In this document: positions 25,424 through 33,941 of the stretch, piece by piece
Position numbering within the stretch: position 1 is the first letter of the stretch
Layout: each line of letters opens with the position of its first letter
Assembly (NCBI GenBank): GCA_902596205.1
Contig: CACJSY010000005.1
Span: 1 to 64,000, forward strand
Direction of reading: 5' to 3'
Source of the DNA: an uncultured Pelagibacteraceae bacterium
GTDB taxonomy: Bacteria > Pseudomonadota > Alphaproteobacteria > Pelagibacterales > Pelagibacteraceae
DNA length: 64,000 nt
Position numbers and translations under genes: made by a program
The notes under the pieces: model-generated
Databases searched by the model: none
What the model saw: only the letters and a program-made list of their open reading frames with translations
What the model was told of the DNA's origin: nothing

Positions 25424-26644
25424 ATGAAACTAAAAACCTTATTTGGCTTACCTTCAAAAGTAGTATTTTGCAAAAAGACTTTAATATCTAATCAAAGACC
25501 AACCTCAGCTATAGAGTTTTTGCACAATAAAAAAACAAAAAAAAAAACTTTAAATATTGATAAAAATGGTATCTCAGACTCTTGGAAATATTCTCAACTT
25601 AAAAGAAAAATTAATTTTGATAAAAGAGAAAAACAGCTTCTAAAGCTTTTAAGCAAACACAGAGGAAAACATGGGGAATATGATTGTATTGTTCCCAGTA
25701 GTGGTGGAAAAGACAGTTGTTATGCTGCACATTTGTTAAAATTTAAATATGGAATGAACCCACTTACAGTTACCTGGCCTCCAAATTTGTATACTAATTA
25801 TGGTTATGCAAATTTTAAAAATTTATTAAAAACGGGGAAATTATCTAATATTTCAGCAAGAAGAAATGAAAACACGATGAGATTATTAACAAAACTTGCA
25901 GTGGAAAATTTGATGCATCCATTTCAACCTTTCATGCTAGGTCAAAAAATTTTTCCAATAAAAGTGGCTTTAAAAATGAAAATTCCTCTCATTTTTTATG
26001 GTGAAAACGAAGCTGAGCATGGAAATCCATTAGGAGATAACGCTTCATCACTAAGAAAAAAATATTATTTCATGCATAATAATCTTAACAAATTATTTAT
26101 AAGCGGTTTAAATTTAGAAGATTTAAAAAAAAATTATAAACTAGGTTTTAAAGATTTAGAAGATTATATTCCACCCAATCAAAATGAAATTTCAAAAATT
26201 CCATTAGAAGTTCATTATTTAGGCTATTACATCAATTGGATACCTCAAGAAACATTTTATTATTCAGTTGAAAATTGCGGATTTAGACCAAGACCATTCA
26301 GGACTCAAGGCACTTATAGTAAATATAATAGCATTGATGATAAAATGGATGACCTGCATTTTTACACTTTGTTTATAAAATTTGGAATAGGTAGAGCAAC
26401 TTATGATGTTTCTCAAGAGATAAGAAATAACCATATAAACATTGAGGAAGGTAAAAAACTTATTAAAAAATACGACGGCGAATTCCCCTCAAGATATTTT
26501 AAAGAAATTTTAGATTATCTTAAAATAAAACCATCAACCTTCTTTAATAAATTGAATAAATTCAGATCACCACATTTGTGGATACACCATAAAAAAAAAT
26601 GGTTGCTCCGCCACACTGTTAATAAAGATGGATTCAATGACTAA
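25424..26644 (+). CDS. wbuX: N-acetyl sugar amidotransferase (WbuX/WbpG/PseA family)
   Basis: A 406-residue PP-loop ATP pyrophosphatase. YDCIVPSSGGKDSCYAAHLL (about 86-105) is the PP-loop SGGKDS, followed by the family's PLTVTWPPNLYTNYGYANF. IFYGENEAEHGNPL (about 188) and YYINWIPQETFYYSVENCGF fit WbuX/PseA proteins, which convert an N-acetyl to an N-acetamidino group using ammonia from HisH/HisF partners. It follows hisH-like by 3 bases. A plausible target is a pseudaminic or legionaminic derivative, as in Campylobacter PseA. The exact sugar is inferred. Confidence 0.87.
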   Translation: MKLKTLFGLPSKVVFCKKTLISNQRPTSAIEFLHNKKTKKKTLNIDKNGISDSWKYSQLKRKINFDKREKQLLKLLSKHRGKHGEYDCIVPSSGGKDSCYAAHLLKFKYGMNPLTVTWPPNLYTNYGYANFKNLLKTGKLSNISARRNENTMRLLTKLAVENLMHPFQPFMLGQKIFPIKVALKMKIPLIFYGENEAEHGNPLGDNASSLRKKYYFMHNNLNKLFISGLNLEDLKKNYKLGFKDLEDYIPPNQNEISKIPLEVHYLGYYINWIPQETFYYSVENCGFRPRPFRTQGTYSKYNSIDDKMDDLHFYTLFIKFGIGRATYDVSQEIRNNHINIEEGKKLIKKYDGEFPSRYFKEILDYLKIKPSTFFNKLNKFRSPHLWIHHKKKWLLRHTVNKDGFND

Positions 26645-27821
26645 AATTGTAATTTTAACTGAAGTTGGTTTCTCGCAAAGAGACTATTTTCGTTGGGGTA
26701 TAAAAAAAATTCAAAAAATATTTGACATTAAGATACTTGATTTCACAAAAATTTCCTATCCTCATTTTTTTGAAGTTCATAAAGAAAAAATTTATGAAAC
26801 TGGAAATTATCATGAGATTCAGGAAATTAATAAAGCAAAGATCCTTATAGATAATTTTAAACCAGCTTTTGCATTTGATAATATGACTCCTCATTCAAAT
26901 AATTCAAGACAAATAAGAGAATTTTTAAAAAAAAAAAAAATTAAAACAGTTCATATTCAATCTGGATTAGTTCCATCAATTAAAAGAAAATTTTATGAAA
27001 AACTTCATAGAATTTTTTCTTTGATTTTAAGACCAAGATTTTTTTTCTTAAAAATAAAGAAAATTTTTAAAAATAAATTATCCGGACAAAATAAAGAAAA
27101 AAATTGTGAAATAATTTTGATCAGCGGTTTAAAAGGTATAAACAAAATTAACAAAAATAAGGAAATTATATACTCTCACAGTTACGATTATGAATTTTAT
27201 CTAGATTACACAAAAAATTTAAGTTCAAATTATTTTTCCAAAAAAAACTTTATTGTTTTTTTAGATCAATATGTGCCTTTTCATCCAGGAGCTATTATGA
27301 GAGGCGAGAAACCAAAAGCAACCAAAAAAAATTATTATCCAGCAATTAATAATTTTTTTTCTTTTTTAGAAAACAAATCTAAAAAAAAAATACTTATCGC
27401 CGCTCATCCAAGAGCAGACTATAGTAGAAAAAACCCATTCCAAAATAGGGCAATTATTGAAAACAAAACAATTGAACTAGTTAACAATGCCGATATTGTT
27501 TTAGCCCATACAAGCACCTCTATTTCTTTTGCAGTGCTATTTAAAAAGCCAATAATTTTTCTCACTTCAAATGAAATTATAAAATCTTACGATGATTTTA
27601 GAATTCATAGTTTAGCTAGGGAATTGAACTCAGTTTTGATTAATATTGATAAATTTGAGTCTTTCTCTGAAAGCATAGATTTAAATGAGATAATCAAAAT
27701 AAATAATAAAAACTATAGAGATTATAAACGAAATTACATAAAACACCCTAATAGTGAAAACATTTCAATGTGGGATAATATTGCTAACATTTTAACAAAT
27801 AAGATTGAAATCAAAAACTAA
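26637..27821 (+). CDS. Putative surface-glycan glycosyltransferase-like protein
   Basis: An approximately 394-residue protein of unrecognised family. The ATG at 26637 overlaps the wbuX stop in an ATGACTAA arrangement and is preferred to the track start 9 bases earlier. The N-terminal Rossmann-like segment (VILTEVGFSQRDYFRWG) and middle section VFLDQYVPFHPGAIMRGEK precede ILIAAHPRADYS (about 262) and ADIVLAHTSTSISFAVLFKKPIIF (about 290). These resemble the C-terminal donor-binding half of GT-B transferases and polysialyl/CDP-glycerol transferases. Transfer of an amidinated sugar is a guess from position. A 14-A tract lies in the gene. Confidence 0.45.
   Translation: MTKIVILTEVGFSQRDYFRWGIKKIQKIFDIKILDFTKISYPHFFEVHKEKIYETGNYHEIQEINKAKILIDNFKPAFAFDNMTPHSNNSRQIREFLKKKKIKTVHIQSGLVPSIKRKFYEKLHRIFSLILRPRFFFLKIKKIFKNKLSGQNKEKNCEIILISGLKGINKINKNKEIIYSHSYDYEFYLDYTKNLSSNYFSKKNFIVFLDQYVPFHPGAIMRGEKPKATKKNYYPAINNFFSFLENKSKKKILIAAHPRADYSRKNPFQNRAIIENKTIELVNNADIVLAHTSTSISFAVLFKKPIIFLTSNEIIKSYDDFRIHSLARELNSVLINIDKFESFSESIDLNEIIKINNKNYRDYKRNYIKHPNSENISMWDNIANILTNKIEIKN
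26927..26940 (+). repeat. 14-nt poly(A) tract inside a coding region
   Basis: An uninterrupted run of 14 A's encodes consecutive lysines in frame within the glycosyltransferase-like gene. Runs of this length are prone to polymerase slippage and could switch the frame. The reading frame is intact as given. Confidence 0.9.
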
Positions 27822-27885
27822 ACACTATAAAAAATTGTTAATTGTATTAAATTAATACTAAATTTTATGTTTGTTCATTAAAATT

Positions 27886-28533
27886 ATGTCAACCTTAACC
27901 AACTTAATATTTAATCAATACGTTATAAGTTTAGCCTTTCTTACTATATCAGGTTTTTTAATTAGAACTGCTCTTGTCGTATCGGGCCAGAAATGGGCAA
28001 ACACCTATCATCACCTAGCAACCTGTTTGTTACTTCCTGGCATAGGGTATATTATTACATCTATAATTAAGGATGATATTGCTTTGTCTCTGGGAATGAT
28101 TGGCGCACTTTCAATTATAAGATTTAGAAATCCTGTGAAAAGTCCATTTGAGCTAGTCATATTTTTTGCATTACTTACACTTGGTGTGGCTACTACAACT
28201 GGTTTAAAATTGTCTTTTTTACTTCTAATTTTAGTTTTGATAGTTGTCTTAGGCATTCGATTCATAGATCAGCTTTTACAAAAATTTGGTTTTTCGCTTT
28301 TTCAATTTTCTTTTAGCGATGGAAATAGTCCCCATATATTAGAAATTACTTCCTCTAAAATTTTAGATGAACTTCAAGATGAAAAGAAAATGGTATATTT
28401 TCATTTTGAGAAACAATCAAATCAATACGTCTATAGACTAATCTTCAATTCTAAAAATGAATTGATGAAATTTAAAAAATCATTAGAAAAAAACTCTTCA
28501 ATATTAGACGTCAGAGCAGATATGCAAGGATAA
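27886..28533 (+). CDS. DUF4956 family membrane protein
   Basis: The track starts at a TTG (27871); the ATG at 27886 (MSTLTNLIFNQYVISLAF) is preferred, giving 215 residues. About four membrane helices cover residues 10-125. The loop LGMIGALSIIRFRNPVKSPFELVIFF (about 67-92), with the G-x-IRFR-x-P pattern, is the hallmark of DUF4956. A cytoplasmic alpha/beta tail follows (130-215). The function is unknown. DUF4956 genes often travel with CotH-like and VTC-domain genes, and exactly these follow here. A TTGTTCATT half-site lies just upstream (27871-27879). Confidence 0.82.
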   Translation: MSTLTNLIFNQYVISLAFLTISGFLIRTALVVSGQKWANTYHHLATCLLLPGIGYIITSIIKDDIALSLGMIGALSIIRFRNPVKSPFELVIFFALLTLGVATTTGLKLSFLLLILVLIVVLGIRFIDQLLQKFGFSLFQFSFSDGNSPHILEITSSKILDELQDEKKMVYFHFEKQSNQYVYRLIFNSKNELMKFKKSLEKNSSILDVRADMQG

Positions 28534-28538
28534 AAATA

Positions 28539-30920
28539 ATGAAAAAAATAATTTTTTTCTCCTTTTTTTCATTTACATTTATTTTTTTTTCATACAAATT
28601 TTTAGAAAGTAAACAATCTCTTAGTTTTGCTGATGAATTTTCATACAATCCTTGTAATAGTTTAAGTTTTGAAAAATCTAAGAATATTCATCCCTCTGAA
28701 TTTCAAAGTTTTGATATAAAATTACAAATAGATGAAAAAAGAAAATGGGCTAGTCTTAACCTCAGAGATGCAATTAAGGCAGAAAAAATAAATAGTTTTA
28801 CAAATAGAGAAAGAGTTAAAGGAAGGATAATTGTCATTCTAGAAAATGACTTTAAATGCTCTCTTAAAGTCACACTAAGAGCTCACGGAGATCAAGTTGA
28901 TCATAGACAAGGTAAAGGTTTACCCAGTTTAAATATAAAAATTACAGATGGCCATATTTTCGGAATTGTCGATTTTATTTTATTAAAACCTAAAATTAGA
29001 ATTTATGATAACGAAATATATGCTACTGCTCTTTTACAACAACTTGATTTACTTGCTCCTAGAACTTCTTCAGTAAATTTGACATACGGTTTCAACTCAC
29101 AAAAGTTTATTTTTCAGGAAAAAATTGTAAAAGAATTTATTGAAAATGTGAATCTAAGAGAGGGCGCTCTTTTTGAGGGAGATGAAAGGTTTGTTTTTCA
29201 AGAAGGTAATAATAAAAATATAAGATTCGTTAACCACAGGTTATCAAATAGGAACTGGGCTGCTAAAAATAATAATAATAAAAAAATAGCAGAAATTGGA
29301 TTATCAATATTGAATTATCACGGACAAATTCATGAAATGGATATCCCAAAAAATTGGGTGATCGACTATTTTTCGCTATCTAAAAAAATAGGTAACTCAA
29401 ATTATTTTTCAGAATTACCAAAGTTTGATGCCATCATGTTTGCACTTGATGCTATGGGAAATTTAAGTGTGCAAGACAGGCGATTTTACTTTGACAGTGT
29501 TCAAAATCAATTCTTACCAATTTTTTATGATGGAAAACCTACTTTATTTAGCAAAACAAATAATTTAACTAATCCACGATTAGAAGAAACAAGTAAATTA
29601 ATAGTTATAGATAAAGGGAAAATAAAATTTTATTATCCTAATTTACTCAAGGGAAAAGTTCTTAATTCAGCATTTGAGGGTTCAGAGGAAGCTTTAAGTT
29701 CGCTAGAAACAATAAACGTAGAAAAGTTTCATAAAATATTAAACAAAAACGGTATGGATATAGATTTAAATAAGACCAAATTATCTATTGAGATTTTAAG
29801 TAAAAAATTAAACTGGATGTCAAAATTCGAAAGAACGAGGATTTTTCAGCAAAATTACACATCGGAGATCAATTTGGCTGCTCCTAAATCATATCAATCT
29901 GACATTAAAAGAAGAATTCTTTTTTATAACTCAAAAGAAAAAAATTCTTTTTTATCATGCAATATTTATGGAGAAAATTGTAAAAATTTTTCTTTAAATC
30001 AAAAAGATTATCTTAAAGCCATTAGCCAATTATTAAAAGATGACAAAAAAAATGAAATTATCTTTTTAGGCAAGGATAATAATAAAGAGATAGACAAAGG
30101 TTGGTATCATCAATCATTTTTAAAATCAAAGGGTAAAAAAAATAAATTAAATTTTATCAATGATGTTGAGATAATAAATAACGGAGGAGTAAAAGTAAAT
30201 ATAGATGATGAACAAAAAAAAATATTTATTTTGAAACAAAATATAGATAGCAATTTAATATTTAAAGGTGGTTCATTAATTGATTGGGAAATATTTTTTG
30301 AAGATAGATCTAAAGATGCTCCAAAATTTATAAACGATATAAACGGGATGACTGGATGCTTAAATTTTTTAGATATGACAGTCAAAAATTTAAAATTAAA
30401 TGCTAGTGGAAGTAAATGTGAAGACTCTATTAATTTCATACGTGTAAATGGGTCTTTAGATAACTTATATATTTCAGAATCTAAATCTGATGGTTTTGAC
30501 GCTGACTTTTCCAAATTAAAAATTAATAATATTAAAATTTTTGATAGCGGAAATGATTGTATTGATTTTTCATATGGTGAATATGAATTAATCAATGTGA
30601 AGCTATCTGGATGTGGTGATAAAGGTGTTTCTATTGGGGAAAAAAGCACTGTGAAATTGAAAAAGCTTATTGCGGAAAATACCAATGTAGGAGTTGCAAC
30701 TAAAGATTATGGCACTTTCTTTGCTGAAAATCTTGAGTTAGATAATGTAGAGTATTGCATTACTGCATATAGCAAAAAACAAGAATTTAGTGGAGGTAAG
30801 GCGGATATAAAAAAAATTAATTGTTCAAATTTTAATAATTCATTTAAATCAGACAAAACATCGATGATTAAAATTGAAGAAAATCTTTCGAAGAAAAAAA
30901 AATATAACAAAGGTATATGA
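28539..30920 (+). CDS. CotH-kinase-like protein with C-terminal right-handed beta-helix
   Basis: A 793-residue protein with an N-terminal membrane anchor or signal segment (MKKIIFFSFFSFTFIFFSY). Residues ~85-330 resemble CotH-type kinases: LKVTLRAHGDQVDHRQGKG, then SLNIKI, YATALLQQLDLLAPRTSSVNL, and IFQEKIVKEFI. DAMGNLSVQDRRFYFDS and NQFLPIFYDGKPTLF would form the metal-binding end. From about 590 the chain has short repeats such as SDGFDADFSKLKINNIKIFD, GNDCIDFSYGEYELINVKL and GDKGVSIGEKSTVKLKKL, typical of a parallel beta-helix. It sits between DUF4956 and VTC genes. CotH proteins phosphorylate proteins; the substrate here is unknown. Confidence 0.68.
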   Translation: MKKIIFFSFFSFTFIFFSYKFLESKQSLSFADEFSYNPCNSLSFEKSKNIHPSEFQSFDIKLQIDEKRKWASLNLRDAIKAEKINSFTNRERVKGRIIVILENDFKCSLKVTLRAHGDQVDHRQGKGLPSLNIKITDGHIFGIVDFILLKPKIRIYDNEIYATALLQQLDLLAPRTSSVNLTYGFNSQKFIFQEKIVKEFIENVNLREGALFEGDERFVFQEGNNKNIRFVNHRLSNRNWAAKNNNNKKIAEIGLSILNYHGQIHEMDIPKNWVIDYFSLSKKIGNSNYFSELPKFDAIMFALDAMGNLSVQDRRFYFDSVQNQFLPIFYDGKPTLFSKTNNLTNPRLEETSKLIVIDKGKIKFYYPNLLKGKVLNSAFEGSEEALSSLETINVEKFHKILNKNGMDIDLNKTKLSIEILSKKLNWMSKFERTRIFQQNYTSEINLAAPKSYQSDIKRRILFYNSKEKNSFLSCNIYGENCKNFSLNQKDYLKAISQLLKDDKKNEIIFLGKDNNKEIDKGWYHQSFLKSKGKKNKLNFINDVEIINNGGVKVNIDDEQKKIFILKQNIDSNLIFKGGSLIDWEIFFEDRSKDAPKFINDINGMTGCLNFLDMTVKNLKLNASGSKCEDSINFIRVNGSLDNLYISESKSDGFDADFSKLKINNIKIFDSGNDCIDFSYGEYELINVKLSGCGDKGVSIGEKSTVKLKKLIAENTNVGVATKDYGTFFAENLELDNVEYCITAYSKKQEFSGGKADIKKINCSNFNNSFKSDKTSMIKIEENLSKKKKYNKGI

Positions 30921-30930
30921 GGATTTTCAA

Positions 30931-31557
30931 ATGAGCTTTAGGGTAGAAGAAAAATGTATTTTAAAAAATATAGATAAAAATAAATTTAAATCTACTTTGT
31001 TTAAAATTGGGGGAAAAATATTATTTCCAAAAAGAGAAATTATGAGCTTGTATTTTGACACAAAAGCTACAAAAATGTTTTTTGACTCTGAAGAAGGCAC
31101 TACGCCAAGGAAAAAAATTAGAGTAAGAACTTATCCAAATGAAAAACATAAAACATTCAATTTAGAGAAAAAAATTAATAGCGCTGAGGGCAGGTATAAA
31201 ATATCTGAAAAAATAAATATTGAAAAATATATCAAAATACTTAAGCAAGGAATAATCGATAATGAATATGGTTTTTGCTATCCTCAAATTTGGGTAAAGT
31301 ACTCTAGAGAATATTTTAGTTTGAAAGATCAAAGAATAACATTAGACACTGACATAGTTTATCAAAGTTATAAAAGTCAGATCCAAAAAAAGGATTTGGA
31401 TGTAAACATTTTTGAAATTAAGGCGAATGTGAATTTTGATAAAAATCTGTTTGATAATATTTTACCATTTGGCAGATATAGATTTTCTAAATACTCTGAA
31501 GGTTTAAAAGCTATTGAGGAGAGTAAAAATACACATCTTATACCTTTGATAAGTTAG
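30931..31557 (+). CDS. VTC-domain (polyphosphate polymerase-like) protein
   Basis: The track start is a TTG inside the previous gene. The ATG at 30931 is preceded by GAGG at a good distance and gives 208 residues. The motifs fit the VTC/CYTH tunnel fold: FRVEEKCIL (3-11), MSLYFDT, KKIRVRTY (about 57), FNLEKKIN (about 72), WVKYSREYF (about 117), ITLDTDIVY (about 132) and IFEIKANVNF (about 155). The paired basic and acidic residues line the triphosphate tunnel in this family. Eukaryotic VTC4 makes polyphosphate; bacterial stand-alone VTC proteins next to CotH and DUF4956 are uncharacterised. No SPX domain is present. Confidence 0.83.
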   Translation: MSFRVEEKCILKNIDKNKFKSTLFKIGGKILFPKREIMSLYFDTKATKMFFDSEEGTTPRKKIRVRTYPNEKHKTFNLEKKINSAEGRYKISEKINIEKYIKILKQGIIDNEYGFCYPQIWVKYSREYFSLKDQRITLDTDIVYQSYKSQIQKKDLDVNIFEIKANVNFDKNLFDNILPFGRYRFSKYSEGLKAIEESKNTHLIPLIS

Positions 31558-31568
31558 GCTATATTTTG

Positions 31569-31610
31569 TTGTCAAATCCTTTAAAAGTGATACTGTTCAA
31601 CTTTTGAACA
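31569..31610 (+). promoter_or_regulatory. Promoter with palindromic operator upstream of the aldolase cassette
   Basis: TTGTCA (31569-31574), a 16-base spacer and TACTGT (31591-31596) form the -35/-10 pair. The perfect 7-3-7 inverted repeat TGTTCAA-CTT-TTGAACA (31594-31610) begins inside the -10 box. The ATG of the aldolase gene follows at 31635. The arrangement matches that before pseB base for base across GATACTGTTCAA. Confidence 0.75.
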
Positions 31611-31634
31611 TAATTTTTCAATAAGAAAATAACA

Positions 31635-33221
31635 ATGGAAAATAATTTTATTAACCTAGATTGTACATTCAGAGACGGTGGTTATCATAACAATTGGAAC
31701 TTTAAAAAACCTCTTATTGAGAAATACTTAAAGTGTATGTCCAAGTTAAAAATAAACTTTATTGAACTGGGTTTTAGATTTTTAAATAGAAACAAATCTA
31801 GAGGTGAAACAGCATATACTGAAGAAAAATTCATAAATCAATTAAGAATACCTAAAAATTTAAATATAGGAGTGATGATAAATGCTGGAGATTTTTTGAG
31901 CCACGTAGATTCGATGGACAATGTATGCAACAAAACTTTTCCTAACATAAAAAAAAGCAAAATTAAGTTTGTAAGAATAGCATGCCACTTTCATGAAATA
32001 TTTAAAATTTCAAAAATTATCAGTTGGTTAAAGAAAAGAAAAATATTGGTTGCAGTAAACTTAATGCAAATATCTGAAATTAATAAAAAACAGATTAAAA
32101 GTGTTTGCAAATTTATTTCAAAGAAAAAGATAGATATTTTTTATGTCGCAGATAGTTTAGGTTGCATGAGGCCTCAAGATATAAATTCTGTTTTTAAAGA
32201 AATTAAAAAATTTTGGAAAGGTGAACTTGGAATTCACGCACATGACAATTTACATTATGCTTTGAAAAATTCTATTATAGCAAATAAAAATCATGGTGTA
32301 AATTGGCTTGATAGCACAGTTCTTGGAATGGGAAGAGGACCAGGGAATTTGAAAACTGAGGAAATTATTAATCATTCAAAAGAAGAAAAAAATAAATATC
32401 TAATTAAAAAACTTATCAAAGAAAATTTTTCCCCACTTAAAAAAAAATATAAATGGGGTTCCAATCTATATTATCGTCTTGCTGCAAAGTTCAAGATTCA
32501 TCCAACTTATATTCAAGAGATGTTGACAGATAAGCGATATAAAAAAAATAACTATTTGCAAATTATTAAAAACTTAAGCAGAAACGACAGTACAAAATTT
32601 AATCCTTTTAAGCTCATAAGCCCACAAAATGTTTATATTAAGGATCCAATAGGAAAGGGGAACCCTTTTGCGGATATAAATAAGAAAGACGTTTTAATAA
32701 TTGGGGCTGGAAGTTCTGCTAAAATTTTAAGAAAAAAAATTGAAAATTTTATAAAACAAAATAATGTTTATGTAATTTCGTTAAACACTAATCAAAATAT
32801 CAGTGAAAATTTAATTAATTTAAGGGTTGCATCACACCCATTTCGAATAAGCTCAGATGTTTCTTTGCATTCAAAAAATAAAACGAAGCTTGCTATTCCA
32901 GCGTCTATGTTACCTAAAAAAATTTTTGATAAAATAAAAAGTAAAAAAAAATTAATGGATTACGGTCTATCAATTAATATGGACAATAAAATTATAATAA
33001 AAAAAAATTGCTGCATCTTACCAAACGCCTTAGCTATTTCTTACTCCTTAGCGATTGCAGTTGCTGGCAAAAGTAGCAAGATTTTTTTAGCTGGATTTGA
33101 CGGATATAAAGTTGACGATAGCAAAAATGATGAAACTCAATTAAGTTTAAGTCTTTTCAGAAAAAAATTCGATAAGTTGAAAATATCTTTTTTAACCCCA
33201 ACAAAATATAATTTTAGATAA
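31635..33221 (+). CDS. HMGL-like pyruvate aldolase fused to a C-terminal DUF115/MAF-like domain
   Basis: A 528-residue two-domain protein. Residues 1-270 resemble the HMG-CoA lyase/4-hydroxy-2-oxovalerate aldolase barrel: NLDCTFRDGGYHNNW (7-21) with the catalytic RDGG, FIELGFRF, LGIHAHDNLHYALKNS (about 202) with the metal-binding HxHDN, and DSTVLGMGRGPGNLKTE (about 226). Residues ~350-528 are a Rossmann-like domain (VLIIGAGSSAKIL near 355) ending with KIFLAGFDGYKVDD, reminiscent of DUF115/MptE-like and flagellin-glycosylation (Maf) proteins. It opens a cassette with a KdsB-like cytidylyltransferase, so it may condense pyruvate with an aldehyde to make an unusual 2-keto acid sugar. That role is inferred. 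Confidence 0.65.
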   Translation: MENNFINLDCTFRDGGYHNNWNFKKPLIEKYLKCMSKLKINFIELGFRFLNRNKSRGETAYTEEKFINQLRIPKNLNIGVMINAGDFLSHVDSMDNVCNKTFPNIKKSKIKFVRIACHFHEIFKISKIISWLKKRKILVAVNLMQISEINKKQIKSVCKFISKKKIDIFYVADSLGCMRPQDINSVFKEIKKFWKGELGIHAHDNLHYALKNSIIANKNHGVNWLDSTVLGMGRGPGNLKTEEIINHSKEEKNKYLIKKLIKENFSPLKKKYKWGSNLYYRLAAKFKIHPTYIQEMLTDKRYKKNNYLQIIKNLSRNDSTKFNPFKLISPQNVYIKDPIGKGNPFADINKKDVLIIGAGSSAKILRKKIENFIKQNNVYVISLNTNQNISENLINLRVASHPFRISSDVSLHSKNKTKLAIPASMLPKKIFDKIKSKKKLMDYGLSINMDNKIIIKKNCCILPNALAISYSLAIAVAGKSSKIFLAGFDGYKVDDSKNDETQLSLSLFRKKFDKLKISFLTPTKYNFR

Positions 33222-33940
33222 TGAGAAAAATATTAATTATTATACCTGCACGATATAAATCTTCAAGATTTCCGGGAAAACCCTTAAAAAAAATTTTAGG
33301 AAGAGAATTAGTTTTAAGAGTTGCTGATAGATGTAAAAAAATATCAAATAAAAGGGATCTGATAATAGCGACGGATAATTCTATGATTTCTAAAGTAGCA
33401 AAAAAAGAAAATTTTAAAGTGATTATGACTTCCCAGAATTGTTTAACCGGAACAGATAGAGTCGCTGAAGTAGCAAAAAAAATTAATTCAAAAATTTATA
33501 TAAATGTTCAAGGAGATGAGCCTTTAGTAAATCCAAGGGATATTAAAAAGATCATATCTCAAAAGATTAAATATCCAAATCATATAATTTGTGGATTTGC
33601 TAAGATTAGAAATTTTGAAAATCCAGCAAGTAAAAATATACCCAAAGTAGTAATGAACAAAAACAACGAATTAGTTTATATTTCAAGAGCTCTTGTACCA
33701 AGTTCAAAAAAAAAAAGTAAAATACAGTTTTACAAACAAGTATGTATTTATGCGTTTAATAAAATGGAGCTTGCAAAATTTAGCTCTATGAAAAAAAAAT
33801 CAGCACTAGAGAAGCTTGAGGACATTGAGATTTTAAGGTTTTTTGATTTAGGTATTAAAATTAAAATGGTTAAATTGAGTTCTAAAACTTTAGCGGTAGA
33901 TGTAAAAAGCGATATTAAAAAAGTAGAAAAATTTTTATAA
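33221..33940 (+). CDS. kdsB: 3-deoxy-octulosonate (KDO) cytidylyltransferase-like, KdsB family
   Basis: A 239-residue CMP-sugar synthetase. IIIPARYKSSRFPGKPLKKI (6-25) is the KdsB signature, INVQGDEPLVNPRDI (about 92-106) the metal/CTP loop, and YISRALVPSS (about 144) the sugar-side motif. EKLEDIEILRFFDLG is also typical. It begins on the last base of the aldolase-fusion gene. It may activate the aldolase product rather than ordinary KDO; alternatively it is the cell's only KdsB. The sequence cannot separate these. Confidence 0.82.
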   Translation: MRKILIIIPARYKSSRFPGKPLKKILGRELVLRVADRCKKISNKRDLIIATDNSMISKVAKKENFKVIMTSQNCLTGTDRVAEVAKKINSKIYINVQGDEPLVNPRDIKKIISQKIKYPNHIICGFAKIRNFENPASKNIPKVVMNKNNELVYISRALVPSSKKKSKIQFYKQVCIYAFNKMELAKFSSMKKKSALEKLEDIEILRFFDLGIKIKMVKLSSKTLAVDVKSDIKKVEKFL

Positions 33941-33941
33941 A

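Noticed and set aside
30110-30685. Minus-strand ORF of 191 residues
   Set aside because: It is antisense to the CotH-like/beta-helix gene and has no recognisable pattern or spacing fit.
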